Shown here one piece after another: positions 1 to 13,920 of a DNA stretch of 64,000 nt. This DNA comes from Cercozoa sp. M6MM (Eukaryota; Endomyxa: Ascetosporea): NCBI GenBank assembly GCA_040357565.1, contig JBDODJ010000028.1; one strand, given 5' to 3'. Numbering within the stretch: position 1 is the stretch's first letter; every line of letters starts with the position of its first letter. The notes under the pieces are model-generated. The model was not told where the DNA came from. It was given only the letters and a program-made list of their open reading frames with translations, and ran no database searches. Made by a program: the position numbers and the translations under genes.

Positions 1-416
1 ATAGCGTTTCGCCGCTACCCCTGTGCGCGGCCTACATTGTACCTTACGCTACACTGCCTCGTGATCGCACGATGCCATCTGTGTGGTTTGATTCGTGAGC
101 ACAGGTTCGCGCGTGGTTGATGTCACGCTGGCACAATGACTTTGCGAGTTGGAAGCTTAGCTCTCCAAACAGCTTTGTTTTTTACGCGGTTCGATCCTTA
201 TCTTCGCTGTCAAATGTTGCATCCTATATGTTTCCCACCGTGCAGGTTTGGTTGCTGTCGTTATGTGGAGCCTCTGGATTCTTCGTACTGTGGATACGCC
301 TGGTGCGTCGCATTGCGCTCCGTATGTTCACCGTCCATGCCGGTCTGTACGTCGATTCACGAGGTCCGTTCAAGCTCAGCGAAATCTCGCGGACATTGCA
401 GACTCAGAATCAATGA
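1..416 (+). CDS. Possible 3' end of a membrane protein gene (weak)
   Basis: Two plus-strand segments look coding. Bases 1-93 are open from the window edge up to a GTGAGC donor-like site. Bases 246-416 follow a TGCAG acceptor and read through a hydrophobic stretch (WLLSLCGASGFFVLWIRLV) to a TGA at 414-416, ending in KLSEISRTLQTQNQ. The last segment has the composition of a real C-terminus with one membrane span. I do not recognise a family, the joining intron was not fixed, and competing frames are also open here. If real, the gene starts left of the window. Confidence 0.2.
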
Positions 417-741
417 CACATGACGGCATCCGATCCGCCACGGTCGACACGATGGATAGCTTTTGCAGTACTACTGATTACTTTCCTCACTGGCAGTCGA
501 AATCGCCAAATACGTTGTACATTCGGTAGACTTTTTGCTCCTAGACTATTATTGGTCGGCGCTCTACATGAAGACAATACACCTTAAATTCAGCGATTTT
601 TACTCATGCATCGCGTTTTAGAGTGCCAAATGACGGGTTGGATACTGACTCTTCCTTCGTTTAAAACTAAAATCAGTAAAATCCGTCACGTCAGCTCATT
701 GCCAAGAATGACAGCTTCTGGGTTCGCGAGCAGGTCATCCA

Positions 742-833
742 CATCGCGAAGCGAAACCACCTATCAACAAACAATTATTTACAGTTTTTAAACAATTAAA
801 CCACCTATCAACAAACAATTATCATCGCGAAGC
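742..833. repeat. Nested short direct repeat
   Basis: An 11-bp word (CATCGCGAAGC) at 742-752 and 823-833 flanks a 25-bp word that is identical at 754-778 and 798-822. No coding signal overlaps it. The arrangement looks like a small local duplication rather than a mobile element, because there are no terminal inverted repeats. Confidence 0.7.
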
Positions 834-1175
834 ATACATGATCTCCGTATCCGTACTCCAAAATAATGCTCAGTGCATCCTGCGATACGTTAAACCGCTG
901 TCTCATCTGCTGCACCACTTCCACGGCTCGCACACGCAATTGCGCACGCATGCAAAAGTACACCAAGTCGCTACAAGAGGAAGTCAGGCACACATGTATC
1001 TGTTTTCGACCTCAATCGCCGACACATACACACGCCGTAACGCAAAGTTACCCGGTTGATGTAAGCGTGTAATGCTTCCGAGGCGAGAGTACACGCATGC
1101 ACTTGGCTACATACAACTCGCCTGGCTTAGGCTGAGCCTCCTGTGCCATTAAAATCACGCGATGGCTGGCCGAAT

Positions 1176-1566
1176 TCATTCATTCGCATAAATTGATGCT
1201 ACCAGAAGTTGTTGCCGGCGACGAAAGTACTCTGTGCTGCTAATCCCTGGACAGCAATTTCTTCAGAGACACCCGCAACAACACGAGATAAACTGAAGAA
1301 AAACACTAAGTGTACCATCAAAAGAGTTCAGGACACCAGCGTCCTGGCACACCACTCCTGTGAAGGCACGATCCAGCAGCGTAGCAACTGCTTTCTACAC
1401 TCAGAACACTTGCATCACGCAAAGAGCAAAGGGGCAACTCAAAATTTGAAGGCACCGGCAACAGCGGCAAGCCGTTGTCATGCAAGCCTTGCAGCAGCAA
1501 TGTGGCAATATGCCACGCACGGTGCAGCGATCGACAGTCCATCTTGGTGTCTGGCTCGGCTCCTGT

Positions 1567-1605
<39 letters not shown>

Positions 1606-2754
1606 TTGTAACAAAAGGTTAAAACATCTACGCGCAAGAGCACGAGTCAAAGCCGGGTACCGAACCACTCGCGGGCGCCGACCCAAGAATAAAAGCGCTT
1701 AAAGAATGCGCTCTCATCAAAGCCCACGCACGTGTTGGGTCGAGTGTGCAACTCCAGCTCCAGCAATCGCACAGCTCGTTGCATGCGACGCAGACGAAAC
1801 TGCATGTCTCGACGTAGTGCCCCTGTAGACGATACATTTCATGACGCCAGGGTTTCGTTTAAAGGGAGGGCGGTGTACCCACGTTGTTTTCCCCAAAGCC
1901 CGCGTTCGCAAGCGATGGACGCGCTTTAAGTGCCTGCAGCACCACTTGCAGACCTACACAACGCAGCGAGGATAATGAGCACATCAGACAAGATGCACAC
2001 AAGCGGACACACAAGAGTGCAGTCAGTGTCGTACCATATCCCACAGGTTGCGGCGACAGCAGTGGTTGCAGCGAGAAAACGCGACGCACCGCGCGTAGCA
2101 AGCGTTGGCACTCGATTGGCGCCAGAGGCAGCAATAGTGTCGTAATCATCTTTGAAAAGGTACCAAATAAAAACAGCATACACGTACAGAAACGCTGCAG
2201 GAACAAAGCTACAGTTCGCTGGAAGGAGATGACCACCTCGTGGTCCGGACTGACGCTCATGTCGAAAGAGTGATTGTTGCTACGCATAGTCACATTGGCC
2301 CACGTCCAAGACATTGCAGAAAAACGAGCACCAAGCAAACGAGACAACGCGAGCTAACACGTGCACTTGCAGTCGGTTGACGTAGTCAACTTCAAGTCCA
2401 CCGTCGGGCAGTCGCACCTGACGACACAGCGGAAAGTCATCGAGCTCGTCTTCCTCGCAGTCGTCGTCGTAGCCACTGGTGAGACATACGGCCACCATTG
2501 CCGGTGACGCAACTATGCACATACATCGGGCTACACACACAGACACACAGACACACAGACACACAGACACACAGACAAACACCTCAAGTTAGGACAGTGG
2601 TACAGCAACCAGCCTGCAAGAGCAGGTCTACGCACTCGAAGTGGCCCAGCGACGCCGCCAGCGTGCCGAGCGTATTTCGGTGCCGAGACGGTTGCTTCTG
2701 CTGCATCGTGATCGAGCTTGGTCCGCGACCTGCCTGTTGGCAGAGTCGCATGCA

Positions 2755-2805
<51 letters not shown>

Positions 2806-3756
2806 GCATGGTGCATAGTAGTGTATGCAGTACAGCGGCGCGTTTTTGAGGCAAGTGGAGCGATGAGTTGCGCTCGAACAGGGTGCGCCGCGTGCGAATG
2901 TCGTCCAAGGGGACGTCGATGCTGCAGATGCAAGTACAAACACAAAGGTACAGACAAGTGCAGACAAAGATAGCCAGTACTGTGCGAGCAGCATGGCGAG
3001 AAGTTCCGGGTCGTTCTCGAGAACAGCGCTACGTAAAACGTTTCTGTTCGGCTACTCAAATATCCAAAGTATCCTGGAACGCAAACACAGTCACACGGCA
3101 GAGCAAGCAAAAAGAGTGCTACCACGACGGTATTGGAGTCGAAGAGCGGCGCATCACGACGCGACATTATCGGATCGACCACTGCCCGAGCATGTGGCCC
3201 AGGAAGCGACTTGAGCACTCGTAGACACTCATCAATCACTCGGATCCACTGCGGCAGTGCAACGAACACATCAAGCACAGTAACTCAGACACTAAAGTGA
3301 CATACCTGCGAAGCGCCAGTATCATCGCCGACTTGACGCAGCTTATGAACGTTCTCGCACATCGACAGCAACAAATAACTGCTGCGATACATGAGCGTAT
3401 CGCGCACCAAATCCCTGTGAGGACACGACAGGCACCATGTGAACTGACTGCCGTTAAAAGTATCAACACAGAAAGACGGAAATCTACCGATGCGCAACAA
3501 GATGTTTCCATGCCACACATGTACAACCAACGCTGAAACTCTGCAAGGTCATTGGAGCCACCGTAACAGACAAAAGGGACAAAGCAGTAGAATGCCGTGG
3601 TACCAAAATTGCTGCCGAAAGAAGACGCCACCAATGCGTGTGCGGTTTCTCGATACTGCTCGCCTTTTTTCGGCTAGTTTCGCTTCTTTTGCTGTCTCCT
3701 GCGACACCCTCGGTGGCAGTGTCAGTGTTACAAATAAACACGTCGCCGCGTTCCAT
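1176..3756 (-). CDS. Ankyrin-repeat protein
   Basis: Several minus-strand exons join into one reading. About 3530-3300 encodes a helical N-terminal part (ending HKLRQVGDDTGASQ). The exon 3249-3125 continues with WIRVIDECLRVLKSLPGPHA. The next reads NVLRSAVLENDPELLAMLLA. About 2700-2610 gives LAASLGHFECVDLLLQAGC, a clear ankyrin helix pair. Later exons carry an acidic segment (2,470-2,350), a beta-rich segment near 2,290-2,210 and a basic helix at 1,820-1,650 (LRRDMQFRLRRMQRAVRLLE). The last exon appears to end in RRRQQLLVASIYANE with a TGA at 1178-1176. The start is uncertain: an ATG at 3756 is open but its splice phase does not settle the frame. TA repeats sit in introns. Family beyond ankyrin is unknown; an ANKRD13-like layout was considered but is not supported well enough. 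Confidence 0.5.
1569..1602. repeat. (TA)n micro-satellite
   Basis: A run of about 17 TA units in an apparent intron of the ankyrin gene. A second, longer TA run lies at 2759-2804 in another intron of the same gene. Confidence 0.9.
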
Positions 3757-3759
3757 GCA

Positions 3760-5250
3760 CAGCTACAATGACGCCGAATCTCACCGAGACTCCACTAGCT
3801 GACACACGAAGAAATTACCCGCAGAGCCTGAGTGTTGCCGCTGCGTGCAAGTGCTGTCACCATCTGACGTCGCTGTGCTCACAACAGTCGTGTCAATGTT
3901 GTGAGATGACAAACACTTCATTGACGTAGAAAGGGTGAAGTCAAGCACAACGAACCACAGCAGGCTGGGCTAAACTGAGGTGCTCGATAATTCGAGCCAA
4001 CGCCTCGCGGTCTGACGCGTACCTAGCGCACTAAGACACGCAGAAACACATACAGGCAGTCAGATACGGAGAAGAAAAGGACACACAGCGATCTGCAAGG
4101 CCAGTTTCCGTTGCGAGATTAAGAAATCGCTACACACTCAAACAGGTGAATTTCTTTCTCAAAATCAATTGTTTTTCAAGGCGGAGAATGTACTATCGCA
4201 TGACGAGTGTTTGCGAAGCTAGGTGCGAAAATCCGTGCGTTCGCTGCGTTAGTTGGTACGCAGCTTCCAGCAAGGCAAGAATAGTGCTGCACGTCGCTGC
4301 GCACAGCACGCACAGGTGGTAGGTACACTCACGACCACAAAGACTAAAGACAAACGACAAAGTACACTTGTGATGCAGAGCCACAAACGTTAGCACAGTG
4401 AAGTCTGCCGCAAGAACAAACAAGAATAAACAAATACAACAAAATGTGGTGGAAGAGCAAGGTACTTTCACGAGCAAAGTATTTTGACGTGTCACGCAGC
4501 TGGAGGTGGCCAGCTGCAGGTGTACATTATTTCACTTGACAAAAATTCACAAAAACACAACGCACGGGTCGAGTTTTCGTCGACAGGCCAATCAAAGCTC
4601 TTCTTTTGCCCAGCCGGTAGATCACACTCCGCGAGTTCTTCGCCTGCACAACAAAGACCAGCTGGATGGCAGGTTTCGTGCGCGCGAACTGCATCATTAC
4701 CGAGGAATTCAAGCCAACTGTCAACCTTCGCATCGTACCTACCGCGCTTAGAGTATACTGGGCTGAGTATACATTTGCACATGTGAAGTTTACTCAAGGT
4801 TTCTGTTCGTCTCGATTTGGTATACTATGTCGCTGGCGCTCACTTGCGGCTACCACCAAAGGACACGATGCACAAGACATACTGGAAAATGACTTTTCCG
4901 TACTCCTTGCCGAGGGCCAGGTGCGCTCGATGAAACTCCCATTTGACACAGAAAAAACTCGGCCGTCTGACCAGGATCTATCGAAACGCCTACAGAACTG
5001 AGAGAGGGTGAAACTTAGAGCTTATAGCTGTACCTAGCAGCTACAGCAGTACATCTGTGACGTTCCTGCTCAGACAGAGCACGAACAGCCGTGACGGGAC
5101 CGGTCGGGGCGGCATCACACCGGCAGCAGTACGACCATCTCCGCATGTACGTACAGCTGTATCCCAGGTACCGAGCATACGAAATGTGCTTCGACTGTAA
5201 CGCAATTTGATTAAACATACACATACGTTCAGTTGGATCAACACGACACA
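3760..5250. other. Unresolved stretch, possibly with exons
   Basis: No gene model could be closed here. On the minus strand 4797-4530 two overlapping frames both look protein-like (KVDSWLEFLGNDAVRAHE in one, MRRLTVGLNSSVMMQFARTK in the other), and 4495-4193 is open with hydrophobic content. These could be the 5' exons of the ankyrin gene, a separate small gene, or chance. The AT-rich part 3,840-4,180 shows nothing recognisable. Confidence 0.3.
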
Positions 5251-5265
5251 TAGACGCGCAATAAA

Positions 5266-7216
<1,951 letters not shown>

Positions 7217-7572
7217 TATACTAAAAACACGCTGCTAGACACAAGCTTGAACCACAGTTTGATTAATTTGCTGGCTTGTTTGATTCAACGAGTCGTTTGG
7301 CAGTACTGGACTGTACTCAGTCAGTACTGGACCGTTAAACCGAGTTATTGGCTACAAAAGATTGGCACCAAAACAACAGCATGGTGTTTTGCCTGCTCTA
7401 AGCAGCCAGGCGCTGGTCTCTGTTCTTTTGCAAGCGGCTTGCAGGGTTATTGAGGTTGTTCTGAGACACAACACAGCAACACACAAGGAAGGTACCCAAA
7501 GGTAGATGATGGTCAGTTTTGGTCCCGCCGAAGCGTCACGATCTGTCCGTCATACCTGCGAGTGGTTCTACA
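7217..7572. promoter_or_regulatory. Divergent intergenic region, thiolase / membrane protein
   Basis: This 356-bp gap separates two outward-facing start codons, so it must hold both promoters or a shared one. A tandem CAGTACTGGAC-like word occurs near 7,300-7,335. No TATA box or other known element is convincing. Confidence 0.4.
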
Positions 7573-8413
7573 GATGGTGATGCGCCGTGTTTCCGAGCCG
7601 CAGCACTACATATCACTGGATGCACGTGCGAGTATAAGCAAGACGCGTACCCCACCTGGCCAAGAGCGCTATTCGTCTTCGGTGAAGGTAAAATGTTTTG
7701 GCGGGCTGGGGATTGCCTAACTTGAACATGGTTTAATTTGTGTGGCATGTTTTAGGCTGGTCTCGTTGTGTTGGGCCTACTGTGCGTGGGGATTTTCTTT
7801 CACGTGTTGTCTTCGCCTCTGTACGGGACCAACACGGTCAATCTGAACCAGCATGGAAACGGGGGTCTTCGCGATGTTGTCGACGGTGAACTGAACGATG
7901 GCTTTGACACCAACAACGAAAATGACGGCATGAACGTCGATGTGCCCAAGAAATTCGTAAAAGTGCTCCCTGCCACGACGCTCTTGGCCGAGCCACGCCT
8001 CCAAGTCCACGTTCAGTCGAGTCGCCAGAGCATGGCCTCGAGCTCTCACTTTCGTGCACTTATGGTGACAAGTGGTACTTGCTCTCATACCCTTACTTGA
8101 CAGTTTCTGAACATACTGGCTGACGGTGTGTTTTCGCAGAAATGCACGGTAGCACCGACAACCTGCGCAGTGAGATTGTTTTGCATGTCGGTGGTGGCTC
8201 GCTGTGTGGACACCACGGTTCAAAGCACACCGGCATTTCGAATGATGGTGTCAACTCGTACTTTGACGATGGTACCATCGTGCTAATGCTTGGAGACGCC
8301 GTCTATGCGATGCAAACACCAACGTCAGAACTTTTGCATCGCTATGCGCTATCTGGTACGTGTGTCTGTGTCTGTGTCTGTGTCTGTGTCTGTGTCTGTG
8401 TGTGTGTGAGTGT

Positions 8414-8465
<52 letters not shown>

Positions 8466-9389
8466 CTGTTGCTTGGGTACAGAGTCGGCGTTCTGTGCTG
8501 CCGTTAAAAGCAAGTGGTACCACGATCCCTCCGTTGAGCACGAGGAGGAGCTTGCTACATGCCGTGCGCGGTTTCTGTGGAGCACTGACGACAACCTCGG
8601 CGCTTGGCTTACCGTATCGATACTGTTTGCTACCTTCTGTTTGTTTAATCCTACCCTCTTTTAAGCAGCGGTTGAGCAACGTTCCCTTTGTGTGCGGCGA
8701 ACTACGCGCCTTTCGAGACAAGTACGGCGAAAACAGCGTTCCTCGCCTCTCGCGCATGCCAGCTCTCTCTGCGGTGGTGAGTTAAACTCTTCTTCTTGTA
8801 CTCTTAATCGCTCGGAGAAAAGACTCTTGCGATATTAGAGCGAGGTGGACATGCGAAATTCGCTGAGTATTTCGTACCCAAGTGAAACCCCCGTCAACAG
8901 TCGCGGTTTCGTTCTCTCAGCTGCAGAGAAATTCGCTCCCGAGATTAGCGCACTTGTCGACTTGCGGTACGTCCTTCTCTCATTCTTCTGCTTCTTTACT
9001 TGCAATACTAGGAGGTGCTGTAGTCAGTTGCCTGGAGTCCGTCTTTTTAAGAGCGCCGACGATGAGATCGGTGGCATTGACGTTGAGGTCACCAACATGC
9101 TGTGGTTTCAGCGAGTCGAATCTGGTGCTGTAAGTTTGATCAGTTTGAAAATCTATGCGTACGCGCGATGAAGTGCATTTGGCAGGCCCACCCGGACTAC
9201 GATCGCCTTGTCAAACATAGGCGTGCTCTCGAGCAGATGCAAGACGCTGAGGAACAACAGGAAAAGCTAGAGAAAAAACGCAAGGTCGCTCAAATTGCAC
9301 ATGAAAACGACAATGGTGGTGCGAATGCAGATGAAGACGACGGGAAGCCAGCCAACGTGAAAAAGCCATGGGGGAAACCAGCGCCATAG
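7573..9389 (+). CDS. Type II membrane protein, function unknown
   Basis: The first exon starts at ATG 7573 (or 7579) with a polar cytosolic segment (RRVSEPQHYISLDARASISK) ending at a donor near 7,681. After an acceptor at 7,755 the frame continues directly into a hydrophobic anchor (GLVVLGLLCVGIFFHVL) and then a long soluble region. Later exons encode GTIVLMLGDAVYAMQTPTSE, KSKWYHDPSVEHEEELATCR, LSNVPFVCGELRAFRDKYGE and SADDEIGGIDVEVTNMLWFQ, ending in a charged coiled tail and KKPWGKPAP with a TAG at 9387-9389. One N-terminal anchor followed by a large domain fits a Golgi or cell-surface enzyme, but I recognise no family and the catalytic residues are unknown. Introns carry TG repeats. Confidence 0.6.
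8345..8462. repeat. (TG)n / (TCTG)n intron repeat
   Basis: An imperfect TGTGTC array passes into pure TG inside an intron of the membrane-protein gene, directly after a GTACGTGTG donor. Confidence 0.9.
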
Positions 9390-9477
9390 CTACAGTTTTA
9401 GAACATCTAGTGTCACGTGGAATATAATAAATAGAAAAAACTGAATAAAAATAAATAACCAAACCTACACAAGATAC

Positions 9478-9560
9478 TGTTAAAGTTGCGAATTTATTCT
9501 TCAGCTGTTAAAGTTTCTGTTCAGCTTTTACAGTTTCTGTGCTTTTAAAGTTTCTGTGTG
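9478..9560. repeat. Tandem TTAAAGTTTCTGT-like units
   Basis: Three or four imperfect copies of a TTAAAGTTTCTGT / TTACAGTTTCTGT word lie between the stop of the upstream gene and the exchanger start at 9582. They may be part of the exchanger promoter or 5' leader. Confidence 0.6.
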
Positions 9561-9581
9561 TGTCAGCGTCTGCTTAAGACC

Positions 9582-11726
9582 ATGTCGGACGACGACACAC
9601 ACTTTGGGGACTCATCTACTTTGCTGGTGCATTTATGCTGGATTTTTTGTTGATAAAGCAGTGATTCATTGTTACATGTGCAATCTCGCTGCGGTAGGCC
9701 TCAGTAACGGCGCTGTTGTTGTGTGCCATCGTTATTGGAATCTGGATACACAATTTTTCGTTCAAATGGATCCACGAATCAGGCACTTCGATTGCTCTTG
9801 GCTTTGGGTATCTCTGTCTGTGTATGCAAGTGCGAACAGAGCGTTTTCTGACAAGTGCACGCGTAGGTTCGGCATGTTGGTGCACCATGTGATTCCAGAC
9901 TCACCGCTCGCCAATCTCGATTTTTCTCACGACGTGTTCTTTGAGTTCTTCTTGCCGCCGATCATTTTCTGCGCCGGGTACACGAGGAGTATATTCGCTC
10001 GCCCTTTTTTTCCTCCTTGCTTTAACCAATCCTTTTTGCCTCCCAGATACACTCTGCGAAAGCGCAACTTTTTTCGAAACATTCGAGTGGTACATATTGC
10101 CATACAAGTATGGCTACCTTCAACCATATTGATGGTTGGACGGAGTAGATCATGCTGCTCGGCGTGGTCTGTACGATCTTGCAGTTCGTGCTGCTTGGTG
10201 CTGGAGCCGCTTTGTTCAACGCCTGGGGACTTGCCAATACCGATGGTACTCTTTGCTGGATACCGAGGTTACCAGGGAGGGCGCAAAGGCAGCGAGTGAA
10301 TTTAAAACCTTCCTGCAGCTGCGCCGAATGGACTGACTCCGGTCGAGTGCCTAGTGTTTGCCGTAGCTTGCACAACATGTGTTGTATCTGTGTGTATGTG
10401 TATATGTATGCGTGCGTGTATGTATATACCTATACGTATATGTGTTTATGTATTTGTGCATGTCAGTGTGTCTGGCATATATGTAAATATACCAATACGT
10501 ATATGTGTTTATGTATGTGTGTATGTCAGTGTGTCTGTGTATGCGTTAAATTTACAAGTACGCGTAGTCCATCATGTCAGCCACGGATTCGGTTGCTGTG
10601 CTGTCGCTTCTTAAGCAGGAATCGCAACCCACTTTGTTCGGTATTCTGAGTGGCGAGGTACCGTTGTGTCGTACTATAGAACACTGACCTACCTGCCTAC
10701 GTGTGTGTGTGTGTGTGTGTGTGGTGTGTGTGTGTGTGTGTGGTGTGTGTGTGTGTGTGTGTGTTGGGATTGCACAGGCCATGGTGAACGACGCCGTGGC
10801 CATTGTGCTGTTCAAGAGGTACGGTTGGCATCTCTACTTGGCCGCTTCTCCTTTTGACTTCCCCCCCCCCCCCCCGTCACAGTATCACGAACGTCTCTGT
10901 GCGCAACGACCACCTTGCCATCACGTGGGTATGCACAATCTCCATACTCCAAGGAGTAAATGTGCACTACTGTGCGACAAATACAGGGCTTTGTTGGCAA
11001 CTTTATCGGCGAATTCTTGGCGCTTTTTTTCGGCTCGATCGCTCTCGGTCTCCTCTTTGGCTTGGGTACCTACCTATTGCTTTCCCTGGGGTCACACCCC
11101 TGCTAGCCTACTTGTAGTATGTGTCTATGTGTGTTTATGTGTATGTGCAGTGGCTAGCGCCTTCTTCTTTTGGCTGCGTGGTCCGCATAAGGTACCTGGC
11201 CGTGCCAGAAGCATGCATGGAACGCATAGATTTTTTGTGGAAACTGAGGTAGCCGCACGCGGCGCACGAAGTCGCAGCCGTGTTTTTCTTTGGGTTCACG
11301 TGCTACCTGTCGACCGAGGGTAGTAGACACTCACTCTCACTGCCTTATAAGTGCTTTACATACACGCAGTGTTCCACATGAGCGGCATCATTGCACTATT
11401 TGTCTGTGGCATCGGTACTGTCCAGTGCTGTTCTCTACCCTTACTGTCAGACTTATGTCAGGTGTGTGTGTGTGTGTGCGCAGTGATGAATCACTACATG
11501 AGTCACTCGCTCAGCGAGGATGGTCATCATGCCTCGGTACCTTTCGCACTGTGATCGCGACTGTGCCGATTCGTGATGGAGTGAATGCTGACACAGTTCG
11601 CCTTCTTCAAGATCGTCGGCTTTATCGCAGAGACCTTTGTCTTTGTCGCTCTGGGATTCTTCCTGCCGCACTACATTGAGAGTAACAATTTAGACGTGAC
11701 TGGCTTTGCCTGCTTCTACCCTGGAC

Positions 11727-11758
<32 letters not shown>

Positions 11759-13062
11759 AATATGTGTGCGTATGTGTTCTGGCAGTTGCGGATGGTAACT
11801 TCTCGTGGCCTTTCCTTGTGACCATGATTGGGTAGAACGTGTTCTAACTCCGTTGGATCCTCGGGGACAATAAGTGTGTTTGTCTTGTTGCGTGTGACAC
11901 TGCAGCTACATTCTACTGACACGTGCTATCCTGGTGTTCGCCTTTGCCTACTTTTGTACTTTCATTTTTGTCTTGCGGTTGCTTTGGTTGTCGATGTGTG
12001 ATTGTGGCAGTGGGCAATCTCGGAAAGAAACACTACCAGCGAGTGCTTATGCCGCAAGTGGTTGTGCTTATCTACAGGTACACTCGCCCTTCCACCTTCT
12101 CTGGTGTCATCTTCTATCCCCATTGATGCAAGTACAGTGGCTCCATTCGTGGCGTGATCGCCTTCGCTCTGTCGCAGGAAGTGCATCAGGAGCACTCCAA
12201 CCTTATCGTACCTTCACATAAGATATATATATATATATAATATGTGTGTGTGTGTTTGTTTTTATTTGTTTTTTTGTTTTTGTTTTATTCAGATTTATAT
12301 ATTTATATATTCATAGATGTATTTTGCGCATGTGCACAGGTCACGATCACCTTCGGCATTGTGCTGGTACTTGGGCAGTGGAAATGTATGGCACAGTAGA
12401 TTATTGCATGGCATGGGGACGAGAGTAGCTCACGACGCTGGTGGGAGGCACGTTCACGAAGCCACTGTTCAACCTGATCAACCTGCAAGCTGTAGCTACC
12501 TCCTTCTCTCTGACTTCCCTCTCTCGGCATAACATGATTGTTGTACAGGCGGCAGACAAGCAGTTGTGGCCTGAGGACGAGCCGACCTCCCCTGTGTGAT
12601 CGCTCTGTGTGTATCTGTGTGTGGGTATGTGTGTGGGTATGTGTGTGTATGTGTTGTGTGTGTTTAACTAAACACCATAGGTGGCAGCCGTGCCACTATC
12701 ATCGCCGCTCGACGAAGCTCTCCTGGGCGAGGCCGAGCCTTCTGTACCCGCTCAATACTTCTAGAAGCGCGCGCGCGTGTGTGTGTACGCGAGAATGTGC
12801 GCGCAGAGAAGAGTCTCGCGATGCAGGCGCTTCACGGAGGCGTTCAAGCGCTTCGACCGGCGCTTCGTGATGCCACTAGTGGGCGGCCAGAACATGCTGC
12901 CACGCAGTCAGGAGCGCTTCGAAGACGGCGACGACGCCGACTCGGACGTGTAGGCCAGTCCCCCAGCCTCTACCACCGTCACTCTGTGTGTGTAGAGGAG
13001 GCGAGTGGAACGTCCAGACGCGCTCCTTTGTGCAGCACTCACTTATTGTTCCGTACTGTTTG

Positions 13063-13123
<61 letters not shown>

Positions 13124-13223
13124 NNNNNNNNNNNNNNNNNNNNNNNNNNNNNNNNNNNNNNNNNNNNNNNNNNNNNNNNNNNNNNNNNNNNNNNNNNNNN
13201 NNNNNNNNNNNNNNNNNNNNNNN

Positions 13224-13295
<72 letters not shown>

Positions 13296-13491
13296 CATCG
13301 TCGCGTATTGTTGGCGCAGTGCACGCGAAACACCGACGTCTCACAGTGCCTCCTCACTGATCGTACCAGTGCTTCAACTTCTTGTTTTCTGATTCCCGAC
13401 TGCCGATGCACAGGGAGAGCGGTCGCTGCACAACGATTCGGACCTCGACGCCGACGACAGCTCTCCTGACATCTACTTTTCGGAGGATTAA
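9582..13491 (+). CDS. Na+/H+ exchanger (SLC9/NHE family, endosomal-type)
   Basis: CPA1-family cation/proton antiporter. Family motifs appear in the right order over many exons: FFEFFLPPIIFCAGYTLR (TM region with the LPPII signature), ECLVFA then ATDSVAVLSLL, SGEAMVNDAVAIVLFKR (the NDA motif with the transport Asp), FVGNFIGEFLALFFGSIA, FHMSGIIALFVCGI, FIAETFVFVALGFFLP, and SGSIRGVIAFALSQE. The tail segment FKRFDRRFVMPLVGG resembles the NHE6/7/9 (intracellular) subgroup, and the protein ends DSSPDIYFSED with a TAA at 13489-13491. The 5' end is less certain: ATG 9582 begins MSDDDTHFGDSSTLL, but early hydrophobic exons are unresolved. By family it would exchange Na+ or K+ for H+ and set endosomal pH. 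Confidence 0.9.
10703..10763. repeat. (TG)n with GGTG interruptions
   Basis: TG array in the exchanger intron that ends just before the AMVNDAV exon. Confidence 0.9.
13069..13294. repeat. (CA)n array with 100-bp assembly gap
   Basis: A CA run is broken by 100 Ns at 13124-13223. It lies in the last part of the exchanger gene, between the exon ending DGDDADSDV and the final exon. The true array length is unknown and an exon could be hidden. Confidence 0.95.
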
Positions 13492-13920
13492 ATTGAACTT
13501 TCGACCGCTCGTTTTAGGTATCCTACCCTACCGACAGACGAAGCAGCTTGCCGCGTCCGGCTCTCATCGAATGATGATTTGAATCAGAACCGAGCACCAA
13601 ACAGTGCCACTGTAACGTAATTGCAAATTCTGTCAGTTCGTTGATTCAATTCGTCTTGCGTTGTCGTTTTACGTTTAGCCAACGTTCGGTTAACGGTAAC
13701 CGAAAACGGCCCAGAACGGAACGAGAACTGAGCAAACTGAACTACCTGCGCATCACATGGAATGATGGATCCATAAAACTAACGTAAGCCGACATCGCTT
13801 CTCGCGATTTAACTAGATCATAAATAAAACGACCGGACAGATACATACCGGCGTCGGAGAGACGAGAAGGACTAATCGTCGATCGAGCAAGCGGGAACAA
13901 GTGGACTAGCACAGCGCAGT
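13492..13920. other. Tail-to-tail intergenic region
   Basis: This 429-bp interval lies between the convergent stops of the exchanger and the uS2m gene. It is AT-richer than the exons and holds no open reading frame or structure that I can recognise. It presumably contains both 3' ends. Confidence 0.5.

Noticed and set aside
13005..13469. Long open frames of Thr-His or Cys-Val repeats on both strands
   Set aside because: They are translations of CA/TG microsatellites and N runs. The same artefact occurs at 8250-8760, 22225-22690, 52650-53180, 59486-60071 and 62809-63210.
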